This document shows, one piece after another, positions 24,874 to 32,716 of a stretch of 60,442 nucleotides of DNA. The stretch's first letter is position 1. Every line of letters begins with the position of its first letter. The translations under genes and the position numbers were made by a program. The notes beneath the pieces are model-generated. The model was given only the letters and a program-made list of their open reading frames with translations, was not told the DNA's origin and made no database searches. Location: assembly GCA_003151335.1 (NCBI GenBank), contig PLXE01000100.1, positions 1 to 60,442 on the forward strand, read 5' to 3'. The DNA comes from Acidobacteriaceae bacterium (GTDB lineage Bacteria > Acidobacteriota > Terriglobia > Terriglobales > Acidobacteriaceae).

Positions 24874-25504
24874 GTAGGGATTATCGGCACAACCTGCGCG
24901 GCGGGTTAGCGCGGTTTCAAGCTACAAGACCGGGTCGGCGCATTCCACGTTTTCATACCATGCGTAGGCTTCCTACAATGGGAACTAATTCACATTTGGG
25001 AACAACCTTATGCTGCTTGCCAATCCACTATGGGAAGCTCACGGGCTATTTACCTAAGCACAAGTGAACCATTATTCCTATGTTATGCAAATATGTGCAG
25101 CACCTGTGAAGGGGATCCTTCCACGCTTTCGTCAAAACAATGACTTGCAGCCCTACTGGCTTGGAACCAATCGTGCACTTAAGACCTGTATCCCTCCCCT
25201 GCTCCAGGAACTGAAGTCGGCCACTAAAGTCAAGCTGATTCCCACTCCTGCACTACTCCGTCAACGGCTCGCGAATGCGGCAGCTCTTGGCGGAATTAGA
25301 GTCGAAGGAAAGAGCCGAGAAGCTCGGTAAGCACCGCAAATTGCTTCACACCTGCCTCGTAGGAGACGTAAGAGTATTCACCCCACATTAAATGCTCCCC
25401 GGTGCTTCTCTGCTCACCTTAAGAGCTTGCTGCCAAGTGGAAAGTTTGATGGGGCATCCCAAACAGGCGAAAGAACGAGAGTTCCAGGAAGGATAGATGA
25501 AAGT
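24874..25504. other. Intergenic region, nothing definite
   Basis: This is the common upstream region of the minus-strand tad operon and the plus-strand PEP-CTERM gene. It is richer in A+T than the surroundings. An 88-codon frame at 25064-25330 lacks a ribosome site and any recognisable pattern. Promoters of both flanking units must be here, but I cannot place them. Confidence 0.5.
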
Positions 25505-26212
25505 ATGAGAGTATTGCGCACACTAGCTTGTCTTGCTGTAGTTTCGATCATGGGTGCTTTGCTGGCTAACGGCGATACGGTACACGGTTACTGCGTATCT
25601 CCAGCGGCTCCTTGCAGCGAAAACGGTACCATAACTCCAACCAATAACAATCCGCCAACGTTTGCCTTCAGCTACGCTGGGAACTTGAATCGTGGACACG
25701 GAGACTTCTGGCTGATTCAGTTAGTACCTGACAATCACAACTCCGGCTTTTCACTCACCCTGAACGGCGGCAACACGGCCAACCCGTCCGAGGCAGCAAC
25801 GTTGTTCAGTTCGACAGAATGGAATAGCGGGAAACTAAGCAGCTATTTGTCAACCTTTGATTTCGGCGGCCCGTCCCATCCGCTGAGCGCTTATTTGCCC
25901 AGCACCCAGTCGGTCGATGCGGGCGCCAACGGCTATTATGTTTACCTCTACGACTTCGGCGCATTTGACTACAAGACGGCGTCCGGAGATCCTATGTTTT
26001 CCGTCAGCAGCGGCGCCGTTCCCCAAGGTTCGGTGTTCCTCTCTGTTCTGACCGACTACAACACCACGAATGTCACGGCTGACACTCCTAACAGCGCTTC
26101 GATTCTGGAGACTGGCTCGCCGTCTTCTGTTCCTGAGCCTTCGTCGATGCTGTTACTGGGCTCCGGCGTCTTAGGATTTGCCGCCGTGATGCGCCGCCGC
26201 CTGAAGATGTAA
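25505..26212 (+). CDS. PEP-CTERM sorting domain protein
   Basis: 235 residues from ATG 25505, which follows AGGAAGGATAG. A signal peptide (LRTLACLAVVSIMGALLA) leads into a secreted, Asn/Ser-rich beta domain. The C-terminus is a complete PEP-CTERM signal: VPEPSSM, a hydrophobic helix (LLLGSGVLGFAAVM) and RRRLKM. Such proteins are substrates of the exosortase system, which cleaves the tail and is linked to exopolysaccharide. No exosortase gene is in the window. The open frame extends upstream without homology, so I chose the start with the ribosome site and signal peptide. A strong terminator follows. Confidence 0.9.
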   Translation: MRVLRTLACLAVVSIMGALLANGDTVHGYCVSPAAPCSENGTITPTNNNPPTFAFSYAGNLNRGHGDFWLIQLVPDNHNSGFSLTLNGGNTANPSEAATLFSSTEWNSGKLSSYLSTFDFGGPSHPLSAYLPSTQSVDAGANGYYVYLYDFGAFDYKTASGDPMFSVSSGAVPQGSVFLSVLTDYNTTNVTADTPNSASILETGSPSSVPEPSSMLLLGSGVLGFAAVMRRRLKM

Positions 26213-26234
26213 TCCTATTGCCAGACAGCAAATG

Positions 26235-26266
26235 ACGCCGGAGCCGCCAGCTTCGGCGTTTTTTTC
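26235..26266 (+). terminator. Rho-independent terminator after the PEP-CTERM gene
   Basis: ACGCCGGAGC (26235-26244) pairs with GCTTCGGCGT (26250-26259) with one mismatch, followed by a run of seven T. It lies 22 bp after the stop and between convergent genes. Confidence 0.85.
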
Positions 26267-26340
26267 TGGGGAGCACGAGGTAGGTTGAGAAGGCTGCCGG
26301 GGCTTCCGATGAACCGCGGGGTGCGACTGCTGACTCCAGC

Positions 26341-27051
26341 CTAGCGCTTCACAATTGGGTTGTAGCCCTCGCCGGTCAGCTTCGCCTTCATCGCCTCGGC
26401 GTCCTGGATCGAGGTAAACGGGCCGACCTGCACGTGGTAGAGCTTGTCGTTGGTGATGGGATTGTTCACCACAAAGACGTTGTAGTTTTTCTTGCGCAGC
26501 GCACCCGCAAGTGCGACAGCGTCGTCTTCCCGGGAAATCGCAGCGATCTGCACGACGATAGTCCCTGGGCCGGTCACGGGAGCTGGGCGGGTCACCTGGG
26601 GCGCCGGGCTGGAGCTAGCCGCACTCGGCGGGGTTGTACTCTTTGCCGTGGTCACGGGCGCCGATTCCGGGGCTGCCGTCGCGTTCGCTGGAGCCGTGGA
26701 AGATGTTTCCTTAGGCGGCAATGGCGCGACGGCTCCCGTCTGCTGCACCGCTTTGTAGAAAGTAAGGTTGCTTTGCCGATTGGAGGTTGCGGACTCCTCC
26801 TGCGGCGCCCGCTCAGCCTCTGCTTTCACCGCCACTACGGCCGAAGGCTTGTTCTGACTGCTTCCTGAGATAATCGCCGCCGGCTCCGTCGCAGCGGTCG
26901 CCGACTGATCATTCAGCGCCTGTTCGCGCCCCGTATTCTTGCCCAGCGAGTAGCCAATCGAAAAGAAGACCCCGCAAATGGCGGCCAGCAGAAAGAATAG
27001 CCCCAGCAGTTTTCCCATGCTCAAGGTTATTTCAGTGTCGTCAGAAGCCAT
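26341..27051 (-). CDS. SPOR-domain membrane protein
   Basis: About 236 residues. One N-terminal membrane anchor (LLGLFFLLAAICGVFFSIGYSLG), a long Ala/Pro/Thr-rich periplasmic linker, and a C-terminal SPOR domain (about 162-236: TIVVQIAAISREDDAVALAG to GFxxx-type PFTSIQDAEAMKAKLTGEGY). SPOR domains bind denuded peptidoglycan glycan strands, usually at the division septum. Start at 27051 (MASDD) has GAGG upstream; an ATG nine bases further up (27060) is possible. It follows the slipin gene by under 20 bp, so it is probably the second gene of a slipin-SPOR unit. Confidence 0.9.
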   Translation of the reverse strand: MASDDTEITLSMGKLLGLFFLLAAICGVFFSIGYSLGKNTGREQALNDQSATAATEPAAIISGSSQNKPSAVVAVKAEAERAPQEESATSNRQSNLTFYKAVQQTGAVAPLPPKETSSTAPANATAAPESAPVTTAKSTTPPSAASSSPAPQVTRPAPVTGPGTIVVQIAAISREDDAVALAGALRKKNYNVFVVNNPITNDKLYHVQVGPFTSIQDAEAMKAKLTGEGYNPIVKR

Positions 27052-27068
27052 GGTCCTCATGTTCCTCG

Positions 27069-27863
27069 CTATTTCTCCGGCGGCCCGGAGCCTGCGATTT
27101 TCGCCGGGGCCGCTTGCACCCGGTTCAGCAAGCCGGCCAGCAAGTCCACCGGCACCGGGAAGATGATGGTGGTGTTCTTCTCCACTCCAATTTCGGTCAA
27201 GGTTTGCAAATATCGCAACTGGATGCTGGTGGGCTCCTGGGCAAGCAAGTGCGCGGCGTCAATCAGGCGCTGGGCCGCGGCAAACTCGCCCTCGGCGTGG
27301 ATGATCTTGGAGCGCTTCTCGCGTTCGGCCTCGGCCTGCTTGGCCATGGCCCGCGTCATGGTCTCCGGCAGGTCCACCTGCTTGACCTCGACGTTGGTCA
27401 CCTTCACGCCCCAGGGATCGGTGTGCTGATCCAGGATGGACTGCAACCGCAAATTGATTTTTTCGCGGTGGGCCAGCAACTCGTCAAGCTCAACTTCGCC
27501 CAGCACCGAACGCAGCGTAGTCTGGGCAAACTGCGACGTCTGGTACATGTAATTGGAAACCGCGACCACAGCCTTGTTGGAATCGACCACGCGCAGAAAG
27601 ATGACTGCGTTCACCTTCAGCGTGACGTTGTCGCGGGTGATGATGTCTTGCGGCGGAACTTCCAGCGCTTCCTGCCGCAGCGAAACCCGCACGATGCGAT
27701 CAATCGGCGCAAACACCAGTATGATGCCTGGGCCCTTCGGCGTCCCCAGCAGGCGCCCAAGACGGAAGATGACACCACGCTCATACTCGGCCAGGATTTT
27801 GATCGAGTTGATGATGTAGAGAGCGACAATGACGATGACAACAATGCCAGCTATACCGGGCAC
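27069..27863 (-). CDS. Slipin (stomatin-like SPFH/band 7 protein)
   Basis: 264 residues. An N-terminal hydrophobic anchor (residues 5-20), then the SPFH domain: EYERGVIFRLGRLLG, GPGIILVFAPIDRIVRVSLR, DIITRDNVTLKVNAVIFLRV, YQTSQFAQTTLRSVLGEVEL, and a helical stretch AMAKQAEAEREKRSKII with the coiled-coil needed to oligomerise. Such proteins form ring-like membrane microdomains. NfeD-type proteases normally act next to slipins, and the nfeD gene lies 184 bp upstream on the same strand. Start is GTG 27863 with GGAGG in range. Confidence 0.94.
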   Translation of the reverse strand: MPGIAGIVVIVIVALYIINSIKILAEYERGVIFRLGRLLGTPKGPGIILVFAPIDRIVRVSLRQEALEVPPQDIITRDNVTLKVNAVIFLRVVDSNKAVVAVSNYMYQTSQFAQTTLRSVLGEVELDELLAHREKINLRLQSILDQHTDPWGVKVTNVEVKQVDLPETMTRAMAKQAEAEREKRSKIIHAEGEFAAAQRLIDAAHLLAQEPTSIQLRYLQTLTEIGVEKNTTIIFPVPVDLLAGLLNRVQAAPAKIAGSGPPEK

Positions 27864-28015
27864 GGGACGCCTCCGCTATTTAGAAGTGTAGAACGGGTAC
27901 TACTGCGGATTGTAGGCCCAAGTGGCGAGGTAACCCAAGTCGGCAACAGGACAGCCGTCAGCTATCAGCCAAAACGCTGGGAGGGGCTGTCCAAACTGCC
28001 GGAGTATGGGAATTG

Positions 28016-28057
28016 CTGATAACCGACAACTGGCTACTGATAACTGACTACTGCTTC
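28016..28057. repeat. Heptamer array 10, containing the stop codon of nfeD
   Basis: Six units: CTGATAA, CCGACAA, CTGGCTA, CTGATAA, CTGACTA, CTGCTTC. The nfeD TAG stop is the complement of 28048-28050, the end of the fifth unit; in the sense strand the array runs on as TAGTCAG, TTATCAG. Confidence 0.8.
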
Positions 28058-29331
28058 TCCACTTCCAATTCCAGACCCTCGACCTTGCGCACCACGACGT
28101 GCTCCCCAAGGCCGACGCGCGAGCGGGCGTGCGCGTTCCACAGCTCGCCCTGGACAAAGACCTTCCCTTCCGGATCGATATCGGTGCGCGCTTCACCCAC
28201 CGCGCCGATCATGCCTTGCAGTCCGGTAACGACTTTGCTGCGTCGCGCTCGCAGGGCAATGGTCATCAGAAACACCGTGATCAGACCCAGCGGCACGCTG
28301 ACCCCGAGCGCCGTCCATAGCTGCACCCTCATTTGCGGAATGGGGCCATCCACCAGCAACAGCCCACCCAACGTGAGCAGAACTATCCCGCCGAGGCCAA
28401 GGATGCCGTGGGTCGCAAATTTGGCTTCCAGGGCAAACAGCACGAATGCGGCAAGGATGAGGGTCAACGAAGCGTAACGCGTGGGCAGCAGGTTGAGCGC
28501 GAACAGCGCCAGCAGAATAAAAACCACCCCCACCACTCCGGGCACGATGGCGCCTGGGTGATTGAACTCGGCGTAGAGCGCGAGCGCGCCGACCGCCAGC
28601 ACCAGGAAGGCAATGTTGGGATCGAGCAGGAAGTTCAGGATTCGTTGCTTCAGCGTCATGGGCAATTCGTCGATCGAGTCGCCGGCGAGATGCAGCTTCG
28701 CCGTCTTGCCATCGAAGCGCTTGATGGTGCGGCCGTCGAGCTGATGGAGCAAGTCGTTCTGATCGCGAGCCACCACGTCGATGAGGTGCTGCTGCAAAGC
28801 TTCCTGGTCGGTCCACGACTTCGACTCGCGCACCCCGGTCTCCGCCAGTTGCACGTTGCGTCCCCGAGGCCCGACGTAGGAGCGCATGAAAGCGGCGGAG
28901 TCGTTCTCGAGCTTGGCCTTCATGGTGTCGTCCATCTTCTCGCCACCGAGGGTGACGGGATGCGCCGCACCGGTGTTGGTCCCCGGAGCCATGGCTGCAA
29001 CGTCGCCGGCTTCGAGGATGAAGAAGCCCGCAGACGCCGCTCGCGCCCCGCTGGGCGCCACGTAGATGATGATCGGGACGGGCGAAGCCAGGATCGTCTG
29101 GATGATCGTACGCGTGGAATCCAGCAGGCCGCCGGGCGTGCTCAGTTCGATCAGCACGGCGTCGGCGTTGGTCTGGCGAGCGTGTTCGATGGCGCGGTCG
29201 ATGTACTCGGCCGTAATCGGCTGAATGGTGTCATCTATGCGGATCTTGACGATGCTGTTCGCTGCAGCCGCGCTGGTGGCGAACAGCGCCACCAGCAGCC
29301 CACAGCAGAGAATGAAACGAATCCGGGACAT
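28048..29331 (-). CDS. nfeD: NfeD-family membrane-bound serine protease (ClpP-like)
   Basis: 427 residues from ATG 29331, which has AAGGAGG close upstream and opens a signal peptide (FILCCGLLVALFATSAAAA). An upstream in-frame ATG (29355) lacks such a site. The ClpP-like domain carries STPGGLLDSTR and APSGARAASAG with the probable nucleophile S100; four membrane segments follow (about 222-345), then a C-terminal OB-fold domain (GMIGAVGEARTDIDPEGKVFVQGELW). Full-length NfeD proteases cleave stomatin C-termini in archaea, and the slipin gene next door is the expected partner. The stop codon lies within a heptamer array. Confidence 0.94.
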   Translation of the reverse strand: MSRIRFILCCGLLVALFATSAAAANSIVKIRIDDTIQPITAEYIDRAIEHARQTNADAVLIELSTPGGLLDSTRTIIQTILASPVPIIIYVAPSGARAASAGFFILEAGDVAAMAPGTNTGAAHPVTLGGEKMDDTMKAKLENDSAAFMRSYVGPRGRNVQLAETGVRESKSWTDQEALQQHLIDVVARDQNDLLHQLDGRTIKRFDGKTAKLHLAGDSIDELPMTLKQRILNFLLDPNIAFLVLAVGALALYAEFNHPGAIVPGVVGVVFILLALFALNLLPTRYASLTLILAAFVLFALEAKFATHGILGLGGIVLLTLGGLLLVDGPIPQMRVQLWTALGVSVPLGLITVFLMTIALRARRSKVVTGLQGMIGAVGEARTDIDPEGKVFVQGELWNAHARSRVGLGEHVVVRKVEGLELEVEKQ

Positions 29332-29461
29332 GTGTGCCTCCTTCCGGAGGGTCATTGCCGCTGGCCACTAAGAGCAGTGGTCCCAGCGCGACAAGCGCGC
29401 CAGCAGCAGTGCCGGGAAATGTGGCGACTACGCCGGCGTTTGCCTCCCGGCGGCACTCTTA

Positions 29462-30139
29462 TCATAAATGATGACCATGCTCCCCTGGCGGCGTGATGAA
29501 CTCGGCTGGAGGCCAGGGCCCGCTCAAGCGAAGCCGGACCCCCTGCGATGGTCCGGCCCCGCGCAGCGACGCGACGAAGCGGTCGCGGCTCTCCCGAGGC
29601 ACCAGCGCGAACCAGCGATGGCTCTTGCGCTCCTGCCGCGCCCGCCACTCGCGCACCGAACCGGCGGTGACGCTTTTCAGCTTGCTATCGATGGCCGCAA
29701 CGCGTTCCGTCGCCTGCGAACGTCGCTGGAGATATTCACGGCCGCTGACCGGTGTCGCCAGGTCAACCTGCTCGTCCTCAGCCCAGCTTGCCACCACCTC
29801 GTACTGCACGGCATCGCCGATCCGCTCCAAGGCCGCGCGATACAGTTCCTGCCCCTCTGCGAGCTGCTGCTCGATTCCGTCTTCGCTTTCCAACAGCGTG
29901 GGAAAACGAAACGGAATCGGGGCGGCTGTCGCCAGAATCTCGCGCAGCACCTGGTGAAATTGCAGCGCCGCTTTTTTCAGCGATTCGGCCGACCCCAGGC
30001 AGGCTTCAGGATTGGCGATCTCGCTCCAGTACACCTGCACTCCCAACATCTCACGCGACTGGACCTCGCCTTCACAGACTCCCGCGGCAATTTTCACGAT
30101 TTGCTTCGGCTGGGTGACGCAATAGAGCAAGCAGGGCAT
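29462..30139 (-). CDS. Orphan GvpL/GvpF-like gas-vesicle family protein
   Basis: 225 residues. The order of elements matches GvpL/GvpF: an N-terminal ferredoxin-like region, a central ALQFHQVLREILATAAPIPFRFPTLL (the family's hallmark stretch before a helix), the long helix with EYLQRRSQ, and the C-terminal VRLRLSGPWPPAEF. In gas-vesicle clusters this protein belongs to the assembly machinery and can nucleate the shell. No shell gene gvpA and no other gvp gene is present here; the neighbours are nfeD and slipin. Orphan members are known in non-floating bacteria with unknown roles. Start codon ATG 30139; the ribosome site is not obvious. Confidence 0.85.
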   Translation of the reverse strand: MPCLLYCVTQPKQIVKIAAGVCEGEVQSREMLGVQVYWSEIANPEACLGSAESLKKAALQFHQVLREILATAAPIPFRFPTLLESEDGIEQQLAEGQELYRAALERIGDAVQYEVVASWAEDEQVDLATPVSGREYLQRRSQATERVAAIDSKLKSVTAGSVREWRARQERKSHRWFALVPRESRDRFVASLRGAGPSQGVRLRLSGPWPPAEFITPPGEHGHHL

Positions 30140-30561
30140 TCAGCAGCTCACGAGGCGTGGTTCTCCACCGCTCACTCTCGCACGCGCCCTGTCATTGCGC
30201 AACAGGGATGAGGAACTCCTTCGGCTGCGGCCCATCCGTCTCTGCCATCTGAGCGAGGTCGCCGCGGCGACCGAGTCGAGGGACGCCCTATACTGCCCGC
30301 GCATTCGAGCGGTTCGACAACGCAGTGCGCCAAGTGCTCACCGTTTCAAAAAGAGGAATTGCTCAGGTGCGAGGCGGGGGAAAAGGAAACGCGGGAGTGC
30401 AAGAGGCGGCGAAAAAGCCGTTAAGACCCGGTTACTTACGACAAGGGGATATTTCACCAGTCACGTCGTCTTCGGGAACATTTTTGCGTCAATTGGAGCC
30501 TAAAATGTTAGGGGCCCGAGATTCTGTGCGGTGATCAGGCCGCATAGCAAGAGTTCAAACC
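30140..30561. other. Intergenic region with degenerate REP-like element
   Basis: No gene. Around 30203-30297 lies a degenerate REP-like element ending GAGTCGAGGGACGCCCTATA. Positions 30440-30560 are A/T-richer and must include the promoter of the plus-strand gene at 30562. The frames open here look accidental. Confidence 0.5.
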
Positions 30562-31356
30562 ATGTCGCGCACACGTCATTTCTTTTTACGGCTAGTAGTT
30601 GCTGTAGTCGCATTCAGCGTAGTGTGTTATGGATCGCTTTGGGCCTACGTTGAATACGAAGCCCATCGTGCAAAATCCATGCTCGCCGAGCTATCCCGCG
30701 TGCAGGTCGGCGATCTGGAAGCGTCTGTCCTTACGTTGACGGGCCGATACGGTGGATTCAAATGGACTCCGGAGCCGTTGTCGCCAAGAGGGCAATGGAT
30801 AGACAAGGAAGAGTACGACTATGAGGTGACGCGACAGAGTGATTACAAGTACGAGCTAGGGGTAAGTCCGTTTGGGACTAGTGTTGCCCGTGTTAGCCGC
30901 TTGGCTCAGGCCCTGCGCGCTGCAAGAGAGGTCGTTCCCATGCGTCTACAACCGTTCTTTGGGTTGCGTGACTGGGGCACTGTGGCCGAATTGTCGATCC
31001 GAAGCGGTCGTGTGCACTCAGTCTCAGCAATGACACTCTTCGAGGGTCGCTCCGAATGGCTCGGCCATAAATGGGAACTTGCCGAGGGCATGCCACGGTA
31101 TCGTATGCCAGCACGAGCGTATGCCATCGGGGCAGCACATCTTACGATGGCCAACGGTGGTGGAGAGATGATTACGAACTTCTACACACCGCGAGCCTCC
31201 GACGAGGAAGTCGACACGGCCCACAGATTCGATTCCAGATCTTTGACCAGCGTAGAAGGTTGCCGTGGGTTGTGCGATGCGGCACCCCGTCCGCTGGCAT
31301 ATCTAAAGCAGCACTCCGATGCAGCTTGGAACATCATTCCACCGCCGTGCAACTGA
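30562..31356 (+). CDS. Membrane-anchored protein of unknown function
   Basis: 264 residues. A basic start and a single hydrophobic segment (FFLRLVVAVVAFSVVCYGSLW, about 7-27) followed by a short heptad-like stretch (EYEAHRAKSMLAELSRVQVGDLE) and an extracytoplasmic domain with several Trp/Tyr and two C-terminal Cys pairs (C246/C250 region, PPPCN end). No family is recognised. Its codon use is less GC-rich than that of neighbouring genes, so recent acquisition is possible. It stands alone on the plus strand. The start is the first ATG with a signal anchor directly behind. Confidence 0.6.
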   Translation: MSRTRHFFLRLVVAVVAFSVVCYGSLWAYVEYEAHRAKSMLAELSRVQVGDLEASVLTLTGRYGGFKWTPEPLSPRGQWIDKEEYDYEVTRQSDYKYELGVSPFGTSVARVSRLAQALRAAREVVPMRLQPFFGLRDWGTVAELSIRSGRVHSVSAMTLFEGRSEWLGHKWELAEGMPRYRMPARAYAIGAAHLTMANGGGEMITNFYTPRASDEEVDTAHRFDSRSLTSVEGCRGLCDAAPRPLAYLKQHSDAAWNIIPPPCN

Positions 31357-31484
31357 CGGTGGATGAGTCACCTGTCGAAATCAGGCGTTATCATAAGCGA
31401 TCCGAATAAGGGTAACGTCCCGCCATCTCCCGCGACCTCCCGTCATTTTGCCAAATATATTATTGCCTCTGAATTTCGCGCCGC

Positions 31485-31841
31485 TCAACTCACCAGGTAC
31501 TCCATCGCTTCTTCCCGGGTGGCGAAGGTCGGGATTTGCCGGGCGGAGAAGCTGAGGATGGAATCATAGAACGCTTTGGGAAGGTTCTCGGTCAGCACCC
31601 AAGCTGACCGCTTCAAGTGAGGGCGATCGAAGACTGCTGAGATCTTAATATGCTCGACTGCGTCGCGACTGAATTGCGCACCGGTGAAATCGCCCAGCAA
31701 CAGCACCGATCCAAGCGGCTCGCGAGTGACAAACTCAGGCATCAGGTCGGCAATCGTGGCTATCTCAGCCGCCGTGCAATGGCTGCAATCCACCAGCAGG
31801 ATGCGCTGCTCCCGATGCGTTATGAACCGAATGCGATCCAA
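31485..31841 (-). CDS. STAS/SpoIIAA-like small protein
   Basis: 118 residues with the alternating strand-helix layout of a STAS or SpoIIAA-like domain: RILLVDCSHCTAAE, GSVLLLGDFTGAQFS, KRSAWVLTENLPKAFYDS, REEAMEYLVS. In stand-alone form such proteins occur in many soil bacteria; the function is unknown, and no kinase or sigma factor partner is adjacent. The typical phosphorylatable serine after the third strand is not evident. Fold call moderate. Confidence 0.65.
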   Translation of the reverse strand: MDRIRFITHREQRILLVDCSHCTAAEIATIADLMPEFVTREPLGSVLLLGDFTGAQFSRDAVEHIKISAVFDRPHLKRSAWVLTENLPKAFYDSILSFSARQIPTFATREEAMEYLVS

Positions 31842-31988
31842 CGGCTACTCCTGTCCAGTGGTTCGGTACAGCCTCGTCTGCTGAAACCCGAGTCTAAGTT
31901 GCGAAGTTTACTTCAGAACGTCTGCTGACTCAAGCGGCTGCGTCCTGCGGCCGTGAATCCCCACCCCGCTTCGTGATAGTTTGGAAGC

Positions 31989-32618
31989 ATGATCCACGAG
32001 ATCTTCCCGGTCGGCCCGCTGCAGTGCAATTGCTCGGTGATCGGCGATGAACAAACCAAAGAGGCCATGGTCATCGATCCCGGCGATGACATCGAAGACG
32101 TGATGTCCGTCATACAACATCACGGGCTGACGGTGAAGCAAATCGTCGTCACCCACGCGCACATTGACCACGTGGGCGGAGCGACCAAGCTGAAGCGTCT
32201 GACCGGCGCGCCCATTCTGCTGAACCAGAACGACAACGCTCTGCTGAAGATGCTGCCGGTGCAGGCAACCTGGCTCGGCATGTCTCCGCCGGAGAAGGTG
32301 GTGATCGACGCCAGCCTCAACACGGGCGACCAAGTCCGCGCGGGCAGCCTGGTTGCGGACGTTCTGCATACGCCCGGTCACACCGAGGGCAGCATCTGCC
32401 TGTATTTCGCGCCCGAGAAGAAGCTGATCGCGGGCGATACTTTGTTCGCGGGCTCGATTGGCCGCACCGACTTGCCGGGTGGCTCCTACAAAAAGATCAT
32501 GCAGTCGTTGCACGGCCCCGTACTGGCGCTGCCCGACGAGACCATCGTGGTGCCCGGACACGGACCGCTCACCACCATCGGCGAAGAGCGCGCCACCAAT
32601 CCTTTCCTGGTGGGGTGA
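31989..32618 (+). CDS. Metallo-beta-lactamase-fold hydrolase (glyoxalase II-like)
   Basis: 209 residues. Two-zinc hydrolase with THAHIDHVGG (HxHxDH, about 56-65), HTPGHTEGSIC, AGDTLFAGSIGRTD and VVPGHGPLTTIGEE. The lack of the extra C-terminal helices of true glyoxalase II places it with the small hydroxyacylglutathione-hydrolase-like or sulfur-dioxygenase-like group; the natural substrate is unknown. It stands alone, and the next gene is convergent. A heptamer array starts five bases after the stop. Confidence 0.93.
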   Translation: MIHEIFPVGPLQCNCSVIGDEQTKEAMVIDPGDDIEDVMSVIQHHGLTVKQIVVTHAHIDHVGGATKLKRLTGAPILLNQNDNALLKMLPVQATWLGMSPPEKVVIDASLNTGDQVRAGSLVADVLHTPGHTEGSICLYFAPEKKLIAGDTLFAGSIGRTDLPGGSYKKIMQSLHGPVLALPDETIVVPGHGPLTTIGEERATNPFLVG

Positions 32619-32622
32619 AACA

Positions 32623-32664
32623 ACTCGCTTCTCGCTATTCGCTTTTCGCTATTCGCTATTCGCC
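32623..32664. repeat. Heptamer array 11 (ATTCGCT type)
   Basis: Six units: ACTCGCT, TCTCGCT, ATTCGCT, TTTCGCT, ATTCGCT, ATTCGCC. It is complementary in type to array 12 about 70 bp away (AGCGAAA), so the pair could form a long imperfect hairpin between two convergent genes. Confidence 0.85.
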
Positions 32665-32716
32665 GGACAGCGCACTTCAAGTTCTTCTACCCTGAATTCC
32701 TAATCTCGGACAAGCT

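Noticed and set aside
25064-25330. 88-codon hypothetical protein
   Set aside because: No ribosome site, no composition signal of coding and no motif; a chance frame in intergenic DNA.
28333-29496. 387-codon open frame on the plus strand
   Set aside because: Antisense to nfeD, low-complexity composition and no recognisable motif.
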